Source of the DNA: Clostridia bacterium
Lineage (GTDB): Bacteria > Bacillota > Clostridia > Oscillospirales > CAG-272
Assembly: GCA_900770145.1 (NCBI GenBank)
Contig: CAAGJL010000082.1
Span: 1 to 7,853 of the forward strand
Direction of reading: 5' to 3'
Length of the DNA stretch: 7,853 nt
Under the pieces are notes generated by a model. It had not been told where the DNA came from. It saw only the letters and a program-made list of their open reading frames with translations, and did not search any database. This document shows, one piece after another, positions 1 through 6,241 of this stretch (within the stretch, counting starts at the first letter, position 1; every line of letters begins with the position of its first letter). Position numbers and translations under genes: made by a program.

Positions 1-98
1 CGCCGAAGGCGGTATCCGCAAGGTGCCGCCGGGTTGTCGGGCGGGCGCACCCAAAGTAACGTACCAGCCGATCAGCCCCCCGCCGAAGGCGGCCGCGG
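1..98. repeat. Repeat-like, GC-rich intergenic segment downstream of perR
   Basis: No gene is supported here. The 12-base word CGCCGAAGGCGG occurs twice, at 1-12 and 81-92. Each copy is a small stem-loop (arms CCGCC/GGCGG around a GAA loop; the first copy is cut by the window edge). Between them lies a G/C-rich stretch with several GCCGCC/GGGCGGGC words. This composition resembles the palindromic intergenic repeats common in GC-rich Clostridia, but whether it is a multicopy element cannot be judged from one window. The frames through it show no recognisable protein. Confidence 0.4.
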
Positions 99-135
99 GT
101 GCTGTCAGCCGTCCCGGCGGGACGGCTGACAGCAC
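99..135. repeat. Perfect 17-bp inverted repeat spanning the perR stop codon
   Basis: The arms at 99-115 and 119-135 are perfect reverse complements (17 of 17) around a 3-base loop at 116-118. The repeat contains the perR stop codon (105-107) and encodes the last nine residues of PerR. As RNA on the minus strand it would form a very stable hairpin at the end of the perR message. No U tract follows on that strand, so it is not a textbook intrinsic terminator. It may stabilise the transcript 3' end, act as a U-less terminator, or be an inserted palindromic element. Confidence 0.75.
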
Positions 136-482
136 TTCGGGCCGACGGCGCGCACCGAAAGATGATAGGAAACAATCTCAAGCCCTGTGGTATCCCGCAA
201 AAATTTTCCCACGTCCGCGGGGGGCAGGTCGAAAATCTTTCCGCATTTCACGCACACGGCGTGGTCATGCTCCGTGGGGGTGCGGTCATAAAAATCCGCG
301 CCCTCCTCCGTGCGGATGCGGCGCACCAGCCCCGCCTCGCACAGCGCGTGCAGATTATTATACACCGTGGCAAGCACCATCCCGGGATGCTCTTTGCGCG
401 CCTCGGTATAAATTTCATCTGCGGTCAGATGCCCGTGTGACTCCCGCAAAATCCGCAATATCGCCGCCCGTTTTTCGGTCAT
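105..482 (-). CDS. perR: PerR-type Fur-family peroxide/metal-responsive repressor
   Basis: This is a 125-residue transcription factor of the Fur family. An N-terminal winged helix (about 1-65, with HLTADEIY at 18-25 and ATVYNNL at 38-44) is followed by a metal-binding dimerisation domain. The five residues that bind the regulatory Fe/Mn in Bacillus subtilis PerR (H37, D85, H91, H93, D104) correspond to H18, D66, H72, H74 and D85, with a constant offset. Asp rather than Glu at the last position favours PerR over Fur. Structural zinc cysteines C77 and C80 are present, but the second pair reads VGPKC (113-117), so its first Cys is Gly114. The start chosen is the ATG at 482, because GGAGG lies 5 bases upstream; an upstream in-frame TTG at 512 has no ribosome site. 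The gene has its own promoter and Per box. PerR represses peroxide-defence and metal genes; the H2O2-sensing role here is inferred from residues. Confidence 0.9.
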   Translation of the reverse strand: MTEKRAAILRILRESHGHLTADEIYTEARKEHPGMVLATVYNNLHALCEAGLVRRIRTEEGADFYDRTPTEHDHAVCVKCGKIFDLPPADVGKFLRDTTGLEIVSYHLSVRAVGPKCCQPSRRDG

Positions 483-515
483 ATGCCCCTCCGTTCCCTT
501 GCCGCCCGACAAAAG

Positions 516-530
516 TTAGAATTATTCTAA
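516..530. promoter_or_regulatory. Per box (PerR operator), likely autoregulatory
   Basis: The minus strand reads TTAGAATAATTCTAA, a perfect 7-1-7 inverted repeat. It matches the established Per box TTATAATnATTATAA at 12 of the 14 defined positions, the two differences being symmetric. It starts 4 bases downstream of the -10 element and covers the predicted start site near 528, so bound PerR would block initiation. It is the only such site I see in the window. Confidence 0.85.
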
Positions 531-534
531 TTAT

Positions 535-563
535 ATTATAATTCATTCTGCCGCATTTGTCAA
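535..563 (-). promoter_or_regulatory. Sigma-A promoter of perR
   Basis: A perfect -35 element TTGACA (558-563) and a perfect -10 element TATAAT (535-540) are separated by 17 bases. The -35 sits 3 bases beyond the mnmE stop codon, so perR has a dedicated promoter at the edge of the upstream gene. The predicted start near 528 gives a leader of about 45 bases. Read-through from mnmE is also possible, since no terminator lies between the two genes. Confidence 0.88.
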
Positions 564-566
564 GTA

Positions 567-1937
567 TTATTTTCCCACGCAGAAACGGGAAAAGATGTCG
601 GCAACGATATCCTCGCTCACGGCTCTGCCGTCCACCTCGCCCAGCGCCTGCATGGCAAGTTCCGCATCCGAGGACGCCACGTCAAAGGGCAAACCCGCCT
701 CAAAGGCGGTCAGCGAATTGCCCAGCGCCTCGCCGGCGCGGCAAAGCGCCCCGTACTGGCGCGCATTTGCCACCACCGCGTCGTGCCGGATGTCGATTTT
801 GTCCGAGAGGAACAACCGTTCCACCGCCGCGGCAAGCTCACCGATCTCTCGCTTTCTGGCACAGGTATGCACCACCGCGGCAAAACCGGAAAGCAGGGTT
901 TCCTCTATCGTGCACCCGCGGTCGCTTTTGTTCAGCACCGCAATCACGGTGCCGGGCAGGGTGCGAAGCGAGGCAAGAAACGCCGCTTCCGCTTCCCCTT
1001 GCGGGCGGCTGGCGTCAAACACCGCCAGCACCAACTCCGCCCCTGTCATTTCCGCCATGGCGCGCTCCACGCCGATTTTTTCCACCGCGTCATCGCTCTC
1101 GCGCAGCCCCGCGGTGTCCACCAGCCGCAACGTCACACTGCCCAGCGCCACGGTTTCACACAGGACATCCCGCGTGGTGCCCGCCACGTCGGTCACAATG
1201 GCGGCGTCCCGCCCGACCAGCGCGTTATACAGCGACGATTTGCCCGCATTGACGGGGCCGCAGATGACGGTGCGGACCCCCTCGCTCACCGCGCGCCCGG
1301 TGCGCCAGGTGGCGGAAAGCCCGGCAACGGTATTTTTCAGATCACGCAGTTGCAGCACGATCTCCTCTCTGGAAAGCGAGGAAAGATCCTCATCCGGGAA
1401 GTCAATTTTGGCGTAAACATCGGAAAGCAGGGCACAAAGGCGGGCATACACCGCCTGCACGGCGGCGGAAAGCCGCCCCTCCATACCGCCCCGCGCCAGC
1501 GCCATCTGACCCTCGGTGCCCGCTTCCAGCAAGGCGCCCAGCGCTTCCGCGCCCGAAAGCGAAATCTTGCCGTGCACCAGCGCGCGCCGCGTAAACTCCC
1601 CGGCGTGCGCGCCCCGCGCGCCCGCCGCCAGCACGGCGGCAAGCACGGTTTCGGTCAGCAATGCGCCGCCGTGGCAGGCGATTTCCGCCACGTTCTCCCC
1701 GGTAAAGGAGGCGGGGGCGGGAAAGTAGGTCACAAGCCCCTCGTCCAGCACCTCGCCGTCGGGGGTGCGGATTTCCCCGAAGCAGGCGCGCCGCGGCGCG
1801 CTCACCGGGTCGGTCTTTTTCGGCGTGAACACGCGGGCAAGCACCGCGGCGGCGTCTTCGCCCGAAATACGGATTACGGCAATGCCGCCCTTGCCGCGCG
1901 GGGTGGATATGGCGGCAATCGTATCGGTCAGTTCCAT
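567..1937 (-). CDS. mnmE: tRNA uridine-5-carboxymethylaminomethyl(34) synthesis GTPase MnmE
   Basis: MnmE acts in the cytoplasm with MnmG to put a (carboxymethyl)aminomethyl group on the wobble uridine U34 of certain tRNAs. The 456-residue length is normal. The N-terminal tetrahydrofolate-binding domain opens with DTIAAISTPRGKGGIAVIRI (5-24). The G domain inserted in the helical domain shows the P-loop GPVNAGKSS (227-235), the G2 segment GTTRD (253-257), DTAG (274-277) and NKSD (336-339). The C-terminal FCVGK (452-456) carries the family's essential Cys453. The P-loop lacks the usual Pro before Asn (V229) but keeps GKSS. The start at 1937 matches the family N-terminus and no in-frame upstream start exists, yet the strong ribosome site is 22 bases away and fits a short leader ORF instead. 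mnmG is not next to it; perR follows. A hairpin with U tract precedes the gene. Confidence 0.97.
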   Translation of the reverse strand: MELTDTIAAISTPRGKGGIAVIRISGEDAAAVLARVFTPKKTDPVSAPRRACFGEIRTPDGEVLDEGLVTYFPAPASFTGENVAEIACHGGALLTETVLAAVLAAGARGAHAGEFTRRALVHGKISLSGAEALGALLEAGTEGQMALARGGMEGRLSAAVQAVYARLCALLSDVYAKIDFPDEDLSSLSREEIVLQLRDLKNTVAGLSATWRTGRAVSEGVRTVICGPVNAGKSSLYNALVGRDAAIVTDVAGTTRDVLCETVALGSVTLRLVDTAGLRESDDAVEKIGVERAMAEMTGAELVLAVFDASRPQGEAEAAFLASLRTLPGTVIAVLNKSDRGCTIEETLLSGFAAVVHTCARKREIGELAAAVERLFLSDKIDIRHDAVVANARQYGALCRAGEALGNSLTAFEAGLPFDVASSDAELAMQALGEVDGRAVSEDIVADIFSRFCVGK

Positions 1938-1951
1938 TCTTTCAGCCGCAT
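1928..1951 (-). other. Possible 7-codon leader ORF overlapping the mnmE start
   Basis: The strong Shine-Dalgarno AAAGGAG at 1960-1966 is 8 bases from an ATG at 1951 but 22 bases from the mnmE ATG at 1937. The ORF from 1951 encodes MRLKEWN and stops with TGA at 1928-1930, just inside mnmE in another frame. Translation of mnmE could therefore depend on termination and re-initiation. Alternatively, the small stem GCCGC-AAAT-GCGGC between the site and the mnmE ATG could fold and shorten the effective spacing. The geometry is seen in the sequence; its use is inferred. Confidence 0.4.
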
Positions 1952-1969
1952 TTGCGGCGCTCCTTTCCG

Positions 1970-2000
1970 AAAAATCACCGCGCGGCGCGCCGCGCGGTGA
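1970..2000 (-). terminator. Intrinsic terminator or attenuator before mnmE
   Basis: Positions 1975-2000 form a perfect 26-base palindrome (two 13-base arms, almost all G/C), which as RNA folds into a hairpin with a CGCG loop. On the minus strand it is followed directly by five U residues (1970-1974). It lies 6 bases after the stop of the secreted-protein gene and upstream of mnmE. I see no convincing new promoter between it and mnmE, so it may act as a partial terminator that lowers mnmE expression. Confidence 0.7.
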
Positions 2001-2006
2001 ACAGTT

Positions 2007-3026
2007 TCAATAATTTTCCGTATAGGCGGAATATTTGAAGGAGAGCGTTTTTCCGCCCTCTCCCACGGTGTAAAAGCTGCCCTGTTTCATCGCCGCCCCA
2101 TTGGAAACAAGCGCATACAGGTCGCGGTCAAAGCGGAAGTCCGCGCCGTTCTTGATTGTGATGGTAAAAATTCCGTCGTCCGACGTCCGTTTCTCATAGG
2201 TCATCTCAAAGAGATCGCCGCCGCGCAGAATTCCGTATTTTTGGGGGGATTCCCATTCCACTTCTACCACTCCGGCAAGCGCCGCGCGCACCCACTCCGC
2301 CTCTTTTCCGTCCTTTTCCGCGCGCTCATGGGCGCACAGGGCGGGATAGTATTTTGCGGCGTGCGAAAGATTGGTCGGCGCGTAAATACGCCCCGTTGTA
2401 CCGTCCGCAAAAGTGAGGGAAAGATACCCTACGCCAAGAAAGTCCATCGTGCTGTTTTTCCCGGCAATTCCGGTCAAAGACCCCGCAACGGTATGCGTTT
2501 CGGCGCTTTTCCGGTAAAACCCGCCAGCGGGCACATCCACGAGAAGGCTCTTGCCGTTTTTGGCAATGCTCTCCGGGGTCAGTACCCCCTCCGCTTTTTT
2601 CATGGCAAAGTATTTCGGCGCGATGATCGTGCCGGTCTGTACCTCGGTCACGGCGCACAGCGCCGCAAAATCCGCGGCATTGATTTCGGTGAGAAACCGC
2701 AATCCCATATCGTCCGCCGCAATCACCCGCAACTCCGGGGTCAGGGTCTGCATCCCCACCGCAAGGGCGGTCAGCGTGGCGTCCGCCTCCGGACATATGA
2801 CCGCGCCTGCGGGATAAAGGGCGGGGGTGCCGTCCTTTTCCCACAGCCAGCCGGCAAACACTTTATCGCCGGTATCGGGCACCGGCAGGGTCACGCCCTC
2901 TCCCGCAGGCAGAGTTTCGGCTTTCCCGTTGCAGATCAGCGTCACCGTCACCGGGCTTTCCGCCGCGGCGGGAAGCGCCGCGGCAAACAGCAACAGCGCC
3001 AGCGTCAGCGCAAAAATTTTTTTCAA
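2007..3026 (-). CDS. Secreted protein of unknown function, InlB-repeat-like N-terminal domain
   Basis: I do not recognise this 339-residue protein as a named family. It begins with a classic signal peptide (MKK, hydrophobic 4-18, then PAAA with likely cleavage after Ala22) and has no lipobox or later membrane segment, so it should be exported and released or surface-associated. Residues about 26-92 resemble a single InlB B-repeat-like (Listeria/Bacteroides) module, including the typical GDKVFAGW (53-60). The rest is probably beta-rich, with GLRFLTEI (108-115), GTIIAPKYF (132-140) and a GVGYLSLTFADGTTGR segment (198-213). The start is taken as TTG at 3026: AAAGGAGG lies 9 bases upstream at 3036-3043, and an earlier in-frame TTG at 3047 would overlap that ribosome site. 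It follows jag by 22 bases and is probably co-transcribed with yidC and jag. A role at the cell envelope is inference only. Confidence 0.85.
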   Translation of the reverse strand: MKKIFALTLALLLFAAALPAAAESPVTVTLICNGKAETLPAGEGVTLPVPDTGDKVFAGWLWEKDGTPALYPAGAVICPEADATLTALAVGMQTLTPELRVIAADDMGLRFLTEINAADFAALCAVTEVQTGTIIAPKYFAMKKAEGVLTPESIAKNGKSLLVDVPAGGFYRKSAETHTVAGSLTGIAGKNSTMDFLGVGYLSLTFADGTTGRIYAPTNLSHAAKYYPALCAHERAEKDGKEAEWVRAALAGVVEVEWESPQKYGILRGGDLFEMTYEKRTSDDGIFTITIKNGADFRFDRDLYALVSNGAAMKQGSFYTVGEGGKTLSFKYSAYTENY

Positions 3027-3048
3027 GGCGGCTTCCCTCCTTTGCAAA

Positions 3049-3744
3049 TCAGAACTCGCCGAACTCCTCGGTATCGTCCCGTTTGGTATTGGATTCGGTC
3101 TCGGTTTCGTCCAGATACATCACAACCTTGCGGTTGTTCTCACTGCCGATGGAGTTGGTGGAAACGCCCGGAATGTTCTGCACTTCGGAGTGAATGATCC
3201 GGCGCTCATAGGGGTTCATCGGCTCCAACATCACGCTCTTACGGTAGCGCAGAACCTTGTCCGCCATGCGGCGCGCCAGCGCGCGCAGGGTCTCCTCGCG
3301 TTTGAGGCGATAATTCTCCACGTCCACGGTGATGCGGCAGTATTCCCGTTTTTCATCGGGCGTTTTCTTGTTGGCGGCAAGGTTGGCAAGGTATTGCAGG
3401 GCGTCCAGCGTTTCGCCGTGATGCCCGATCAGCACGCCGGCGTTCTCACCGTTGACGCGGATGATCTTGTTGTCGTCCTCGCCGTCGGTCATGACCACGG
3501 TCGCCTCGATACCCATCTCACTCACCAAATCTTTCAGGAAATCCCGCGCGATCTCCGCGCCCTTTTTCTGATACGCCGCAGTCACGGTGGCAGGCACGGC
3601 ACCGATACCGAGAAATCCTTTCTTCGGCTCGGTCACAACGGTATATTCAATCGCTTCCACGCCGGGGGCGCCCAGCTCGGCAACCGCTTTGTTCAGCGCT
3701 TCTTCGACGGTTTTTGCAGATACGGTTACTTCTTTTTTCATCAT
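3049..3744 (-). CDS. jag: KhpB/Jag RNA-binding protein (Jag-N, KH, R3H)
   Basis: This 231-residue protein has the full Jag/KhpB architecture. The Jag-N domain is at about 4-55 with KKGFLGIG at 41-48. A KH domain covers about 75-150, with the GHHG loop at 107-110 in GVLIGHHGETLDALQYLAN. A C-terminal R3H domain has R181-x3-H185 in YERRIIHSEVQ. The acidic tail is short. Known relatives bind RNA, work with KhpA, and influence cell division and envelope synthesis in Firmicutes; jag typically lies next to yidC/spoIIIJ, as here. Only 7 bases separate it from the yidC stop. Two tandem ATG codons open the gene; GAGG overlapping the yidC stop lies 5 bases from the first and 8 from the second, so the second ATG at 3741 may be the real start, giving 230 residues. 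Confidence 0.96.
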   Translation of the reverse strand: MMKKEVTVSAKTVEEALNKAVAELGAPGVEAIEYTVVTEPKKGFLGIGAVPATVTAAYQKKGAEIARDFLKDLVSEMGIEATVVMTDGEDDNKIIRVNGENAGVLIGHHGETLDALQYLANLAANKKTPDEKREYCRITVDVENYRLKREETLRALARRMADKVLRYRKSVMLEPMNPYERRIIHSEVQNIPGVSTNSIGSENNRKVVMYLDETETESNTKRDDTEEFGEF

Positions 3745-3751
3745 CGGTTCC

Positions 3752-5398
3752 TCATTTCTTTTTGTCCTTGCGGTCCTCTTTCAAGGGTGCCGCCATGCCG
3801 TTTTCCGGCTTTTCCCCGCTGTCGTTTGCAGGGGTTTCTTCCTCCTCGTCGCCGCTCTCGGGCCGGGGCGGGGGAAGCTCGTCATCATCGTCGTCAATAT
3901 GGTGGAGCGAGCGCACGACCTTACCGCTGCCGGTGGTTCTTTCCCCGGCGCGCATCGGCGGCTTTTTGCCCTTCATTTCCTTCTCGGCGGCTTTATACTC
4001 CTCCTCGGTAAACACGGGCAGGGGCATAAACTTTTGCACAAGGTACTGTTTCAGCGTGCCGATAATGCTCTTGAAAATCCAGTAAATGCCGACTGCGGCA
4101 GGCACGATGAACGAGATATACACACTCATCAGCGGCATGCCGATGTCCATCATATTGTTGGAGCAGCCGGTCTGCTGATCCACCGTGACAGGCTGATAGG
4201 TGAGTTTGCGGTTGAGCTTCATACTGAGGAAGTAAATCACAAAGGTCAGCACCGGGATCACCAGCAACACATACGGTTTATGGAAGCCGGGCACCAGACC
4301 CATGTTCTGCCCGAACAGATTGAAGTTCGGAAAAGTGATATCGGTCAGCTCCCGGTAGCAATCGCCCGCGTTGGAGTAATACAGGAAGTTCTGTAACCCC
4401 TCCGGCGCTTTGCCGCCGAAGTTGGAAAGCAACTCGATGGTGCCGCGGGTGTTGCTCAGCGTCATGCCGAGCCCGCCCGCCGCACGCGCGGTGGAGCAAT
4501 AGGTGGTCAGTGCGGCGGAAAAGTCGGAAGCAAGCCCCAGCACGTAGCGCAGCGGATCTACCACGATGTTGTACAGCGCGATGATAATCGGGAACTGGAC
4601 AAGCAGCGGCAGGCACCCGCCCATGGGGTTAAAGCCCTCCTCCTGGTACATCTTCTGCAACTCCGCCTGCATTTTCTGCATGGTCGCCTGGTCGTTTCGC
4701 CCGGCGTACTTTTTGCGGATTGCCATTTCTTTCGGGCGCATTTTCGCCTGTTTGATGGAGTTTTTCTGCTGTTTGATGCCAAACGGCAGCATGATGATTT
4801 CGATAATAATCGCAAAGATAAAGAGCGCCAGCACATAATAGCCGCCGGTCAGTTTGGTGAGAATCTGCAAAAACTTGCCGATCCAGATAAGCAGGGTGTC
4901 AATCGGGCCGTTTTTGGTGGTGATCTCCACCGCCGTCTGCATTTTCTCCACCACAGCGGGGATCATTTCGGCGGTCAACTCTTCGCAATATGCGGTATAT
5001 TTGGCTTTGGTGCTGTCGTCGGCGGGAGTCATGGACGCCAGCGCCGCCTTGGCGCCGTCCAGGTTTACCAGCCAAGTTTTCGCGTTTTCGCCCTCGCCGC
5101 GCACCACTGCGGTGACACCCGCGGTATCGGCGGTGATTGTGGGCAGGTTGGCGTCGTCAAAGCCCTCGGCGCTCATGTTATAGCCGCGCGCCGCCGCCGT
5201 GAATTTCTCCCGCGCGGAGGCATTCTGCTTTAATACTTTGGCAAAGTAATCCTCCGCCGAAACGCCTTCCTCGCGCACGTAGTCCACGGTGGCTTGTTGC
5301 GGTTTTCCGCAAGCGGAAAGCACCAGCGCCAGCGCCGCACACAGCGCGAAAACAAGGCAAAGGGAAAGCACCTTGTGCAGGGTTTTCGTTTTTTTCAT
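3752..5398 (-). CDS. yidC: YidC/Oxa1-family membrane protein insertase
   Basis: YidC inserts and folds membrane proteins, alone or with SecYEG. The 548-residue protein begins with a lipoprotein signal (LVLSAC, Cys30 the likely lipidated residue) like the Gram-positive YidC/SpoIIIJ proteins. It then has an unusually long extracytoplasmic segment (about 31-183). The core membrane domain starts near 187; the cytoplasmic hairpin follows with IKQQKNSIKQAKMRPKEM (208-225), then FNPMGGCLPLLVQFPIIIALY (256-276), a roughly 90-residue external loop, and helices near 375-393 and 420-445. The position matching the groove arginine (R73) of B. subtilis SpoIIIJ is Glu200. The tail holds five Asp (502-506), an acidic stretch and a basic end (RKDKKK). 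The start ATG overlaps the yidD stop by 4 bases; AAGGAAAGGA lies about 10 bases upstream. Confidence 0.97.
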   Translation of the reverse strand: MKKTKTLHKVLSLCLVFALCAALALVLSACGKPQQATVDYVREEGVSAEDYFAKVLKQNASAREKFTAAARGYNMSAEGFDDANLPTITADTAGVTAVVRGEGENAKTWLVNLDGAKAALASMTPADDSTKAKYTAYCEELTAEMIPAVVEKMQTAVEITTKNGPIDTLLIWIGKFLQILTKLTGGYYVLALFIFAIIIEIIMLPFGIKQQKNSIKQAKMRPKEMAIRKKYAGRNDQATMQKMQAELQKMYQEEGFNPMGGCLPLLVQFPIIIALYNIVVDPLRYVLGLASDFSAALTTYCSTARAAGGLGMTLSNTRGTIELLSNFGGKAPEGLQNFLYYSNAGDCYRELTDITFPNFNLFGQNMGLVPGFHKPYVLLVIPVLTFVIYFLSMKLNRKLTYQPVTVDQQTGCSNNMMDIGMPLMSVYISFIVPAAVGIYWIFKSIIGTLKQYLVQKFMPLPVFTEEEYKAAEKEMKGKKPPMRAGERTTGSGKVVRSLHHIDDDDDELPPPRPESGDEEEETPANDSGEKPENGMAAPLKEDRKDKKK

Positions 5399-5775
5399 TG
5401 ATTTTTTTCCTTTCCTTGGACAGAAGCCCCATCCGGTTTCCCGTCGGCTTCTCTGTCGGACACGTTTTCAGATTCCGCCCCGTTTTTCCGGGGCGCGCCG
5501 CTGTCCGGGCGGCAGTCATCCGGGATTGGGATCTCATTGGATCCCCGGTAAATCAGCCCTTTCTCCGGCACCGGATCGTACCCGCCGGGGTGAAAGGGGT
5601 TGCACCGCAACACGCGGCGCACACTCAGAAACATCCCCACAAAAAAGCCGCGTTTCTGAAACGCCTCCAGCGCGTATGCCGAGCAGGTCGGCGTGAAGCG
5701 GCAACAGCCGTGGCGCTTGAGCGGGGATAAAAATTTTCTGTAAAAGCGGATCAGCCAGATACAAAGGTATTTCAT
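5395..5775 (-). CDS. yidD: Membrane protein insertion efficiency factor YidD, with long C-terminal tail
   Basis: YidD is a small, membrane-associated protein that assists YidC-dependent insertion; its gene normally sits between rnpA and yidC, as here. The family core is clear: an amphipathic N-terminal helix (1-17, MKYLCIWLIRFYRKFLSP), CCRFTPTCSAYALEA (24-38), and RCNPFHPGGYDPVP (57-70). Family members are usually about 70-90 residues. This one is 126, with a hydrophilic, charged tail from about residue 77 (rich in D, E, K, G and P) that has no recognisable domain. The gene overlaps rnpA by 4 bases (ATGA) and yidC by 4 bases (ATGA). It has no good ribosome site of its own, so coupled translation from rnpA is likely. 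Confidence 0.95.
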   Translation of the reverse strand: MKYLCIWLIRFYRKFLSPLKRHGCCRFTPTCSAYALEAFQKRGFFVGMFLSVRRVLRCNPFHPGGYDPVPEKGLIYRGSNEIPIPDDCRPDSGAPRKNGAESENVSDREADGKPDGASVQGKEKNQ

Positions 5776-6149
5776 CTGTCGGAAAGAAGCCCCAGATGCC
5801 GGAACGCACGCCGCAACTCCGCCGCAACCTGCCCGGACTTTTTACCCCGGATTTCCTCCCGTGCCGCCAGCACGATCAGATACCCCGTGGCAAGCCCCTC
5901 GCCGCGCACCTCGCAGTACGCCGCGCGCAGAATCCGTTTGGCACGGTTGCGTTTTACCGCCCCGCCGATCTTTTTGCCGACCGAAAGCCCCACGCGGTTA
6001 TGGTATCTTTTCTCCGGGTCTGCCGACATCAGTTTTTTGGCGGCAAAATCACGCTGCACGTAAACCGCCACGCATTTGCCGACAAAGCGGTTGCCCTTGC
6101 GGAACGTTTTATCATACAGATGATGCTCCTTAATGGCAACAAGTTTCAT
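5772..6149 (-). CDS. rnpA: Ribonuclease P protein component RnpA
   Basis: RnpA is the basic protein subunit of RNase P. It binds the catalytic RNA and helps it recognise and cleave the 5' leaders of precursor tRNAs. The 125-residue length is typical. The family signature (RNR motif) is seen as GGAVKRNRAKRILRAAY (62-78), with R67-N68-R69 followed by K71-R72. The N-terminal part holds FRKGNRFVGKCVAVYV (16-31), where the aromatic/basic leader-binding face lies in the family. The ribosome site AAAGGA is 8 bases before the ATG, with a second AGGAG closer. The gene lies 176 bases downstream of rpmH, separated by folded RNA elements, and overlaps yidD by 4 bases. Confidence 0.97.
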   Translation of the reverse strand: MKLVAIKEHHLYDKTFRKGNRFVGKCVAVYVQRDFAAKKLMSADPEKRYHNRVGLSVGKKIGGAVKRNRAKRILRAAYCEVRGEGLATGYLIVLAAREEIRGKKSGQVAAELRRAFRHLGLLSDR

Positions 6150-6179
6150 AACTCCTGTCCTTTCACTTCCGTTTGGTTG

Positions 6180-6198
6180 CCTGCGGCTCCGCCGCGGG
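6180..6198. other. Small stem-loop upstream of the rnpA ribosome site
   Basis: GCGGC (6183-6187) and GCCGC (6191-6195) pair around a 3-base loop. An outer CC/GG pair across one mismatch extends the stem. It sits about 15-20 bases upstream of the rnpA ribosome site on the minus strand. It may be an RNA processing or stabilising element between rpmH and rnpA, or a remnant of a palindromic repeat. Confidence 0.4.
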
Positions 6199-6241
6199 AC
6201 TTCGCATTTACCTTAAAATGCACGCGCTCACGCACGCGCGT

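Noticed and set aside
355..375. TTATACACC, one mismatch from a DnaA box
   Set aside because: It is single, inside perR coding sequence, with no cluster or AT-rich unwinding region nearby.
483..512. Longer PerR start at an upstream TTG
   Set aside because: No ribosome site precedes the TTG at 512; GGAGG sits 5 bases before the ATG at 482, and the family N-terminus fits that start.
557..2000. Long plus-strand open frames opposite mnmE
   Set aside because: They are Arg/Pro/Ala-rich products of high GC on the opposite strand of a clear gene, without domains or ribosome sites.
3027..3047. Longer secreted-protein start at TTG 3047
   Set aside because: That TTG lies directly against the AAAGGAGG ribosome site, which would be coding; the TTG at 3026 gives a standard MKK signal peptide.
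2241..4396. Long plus-strand open frames opposite the secreted protein, jag and yidC
   Set aside because: They are shadows of well-supported minus-strand genes with no recognisable protein features.
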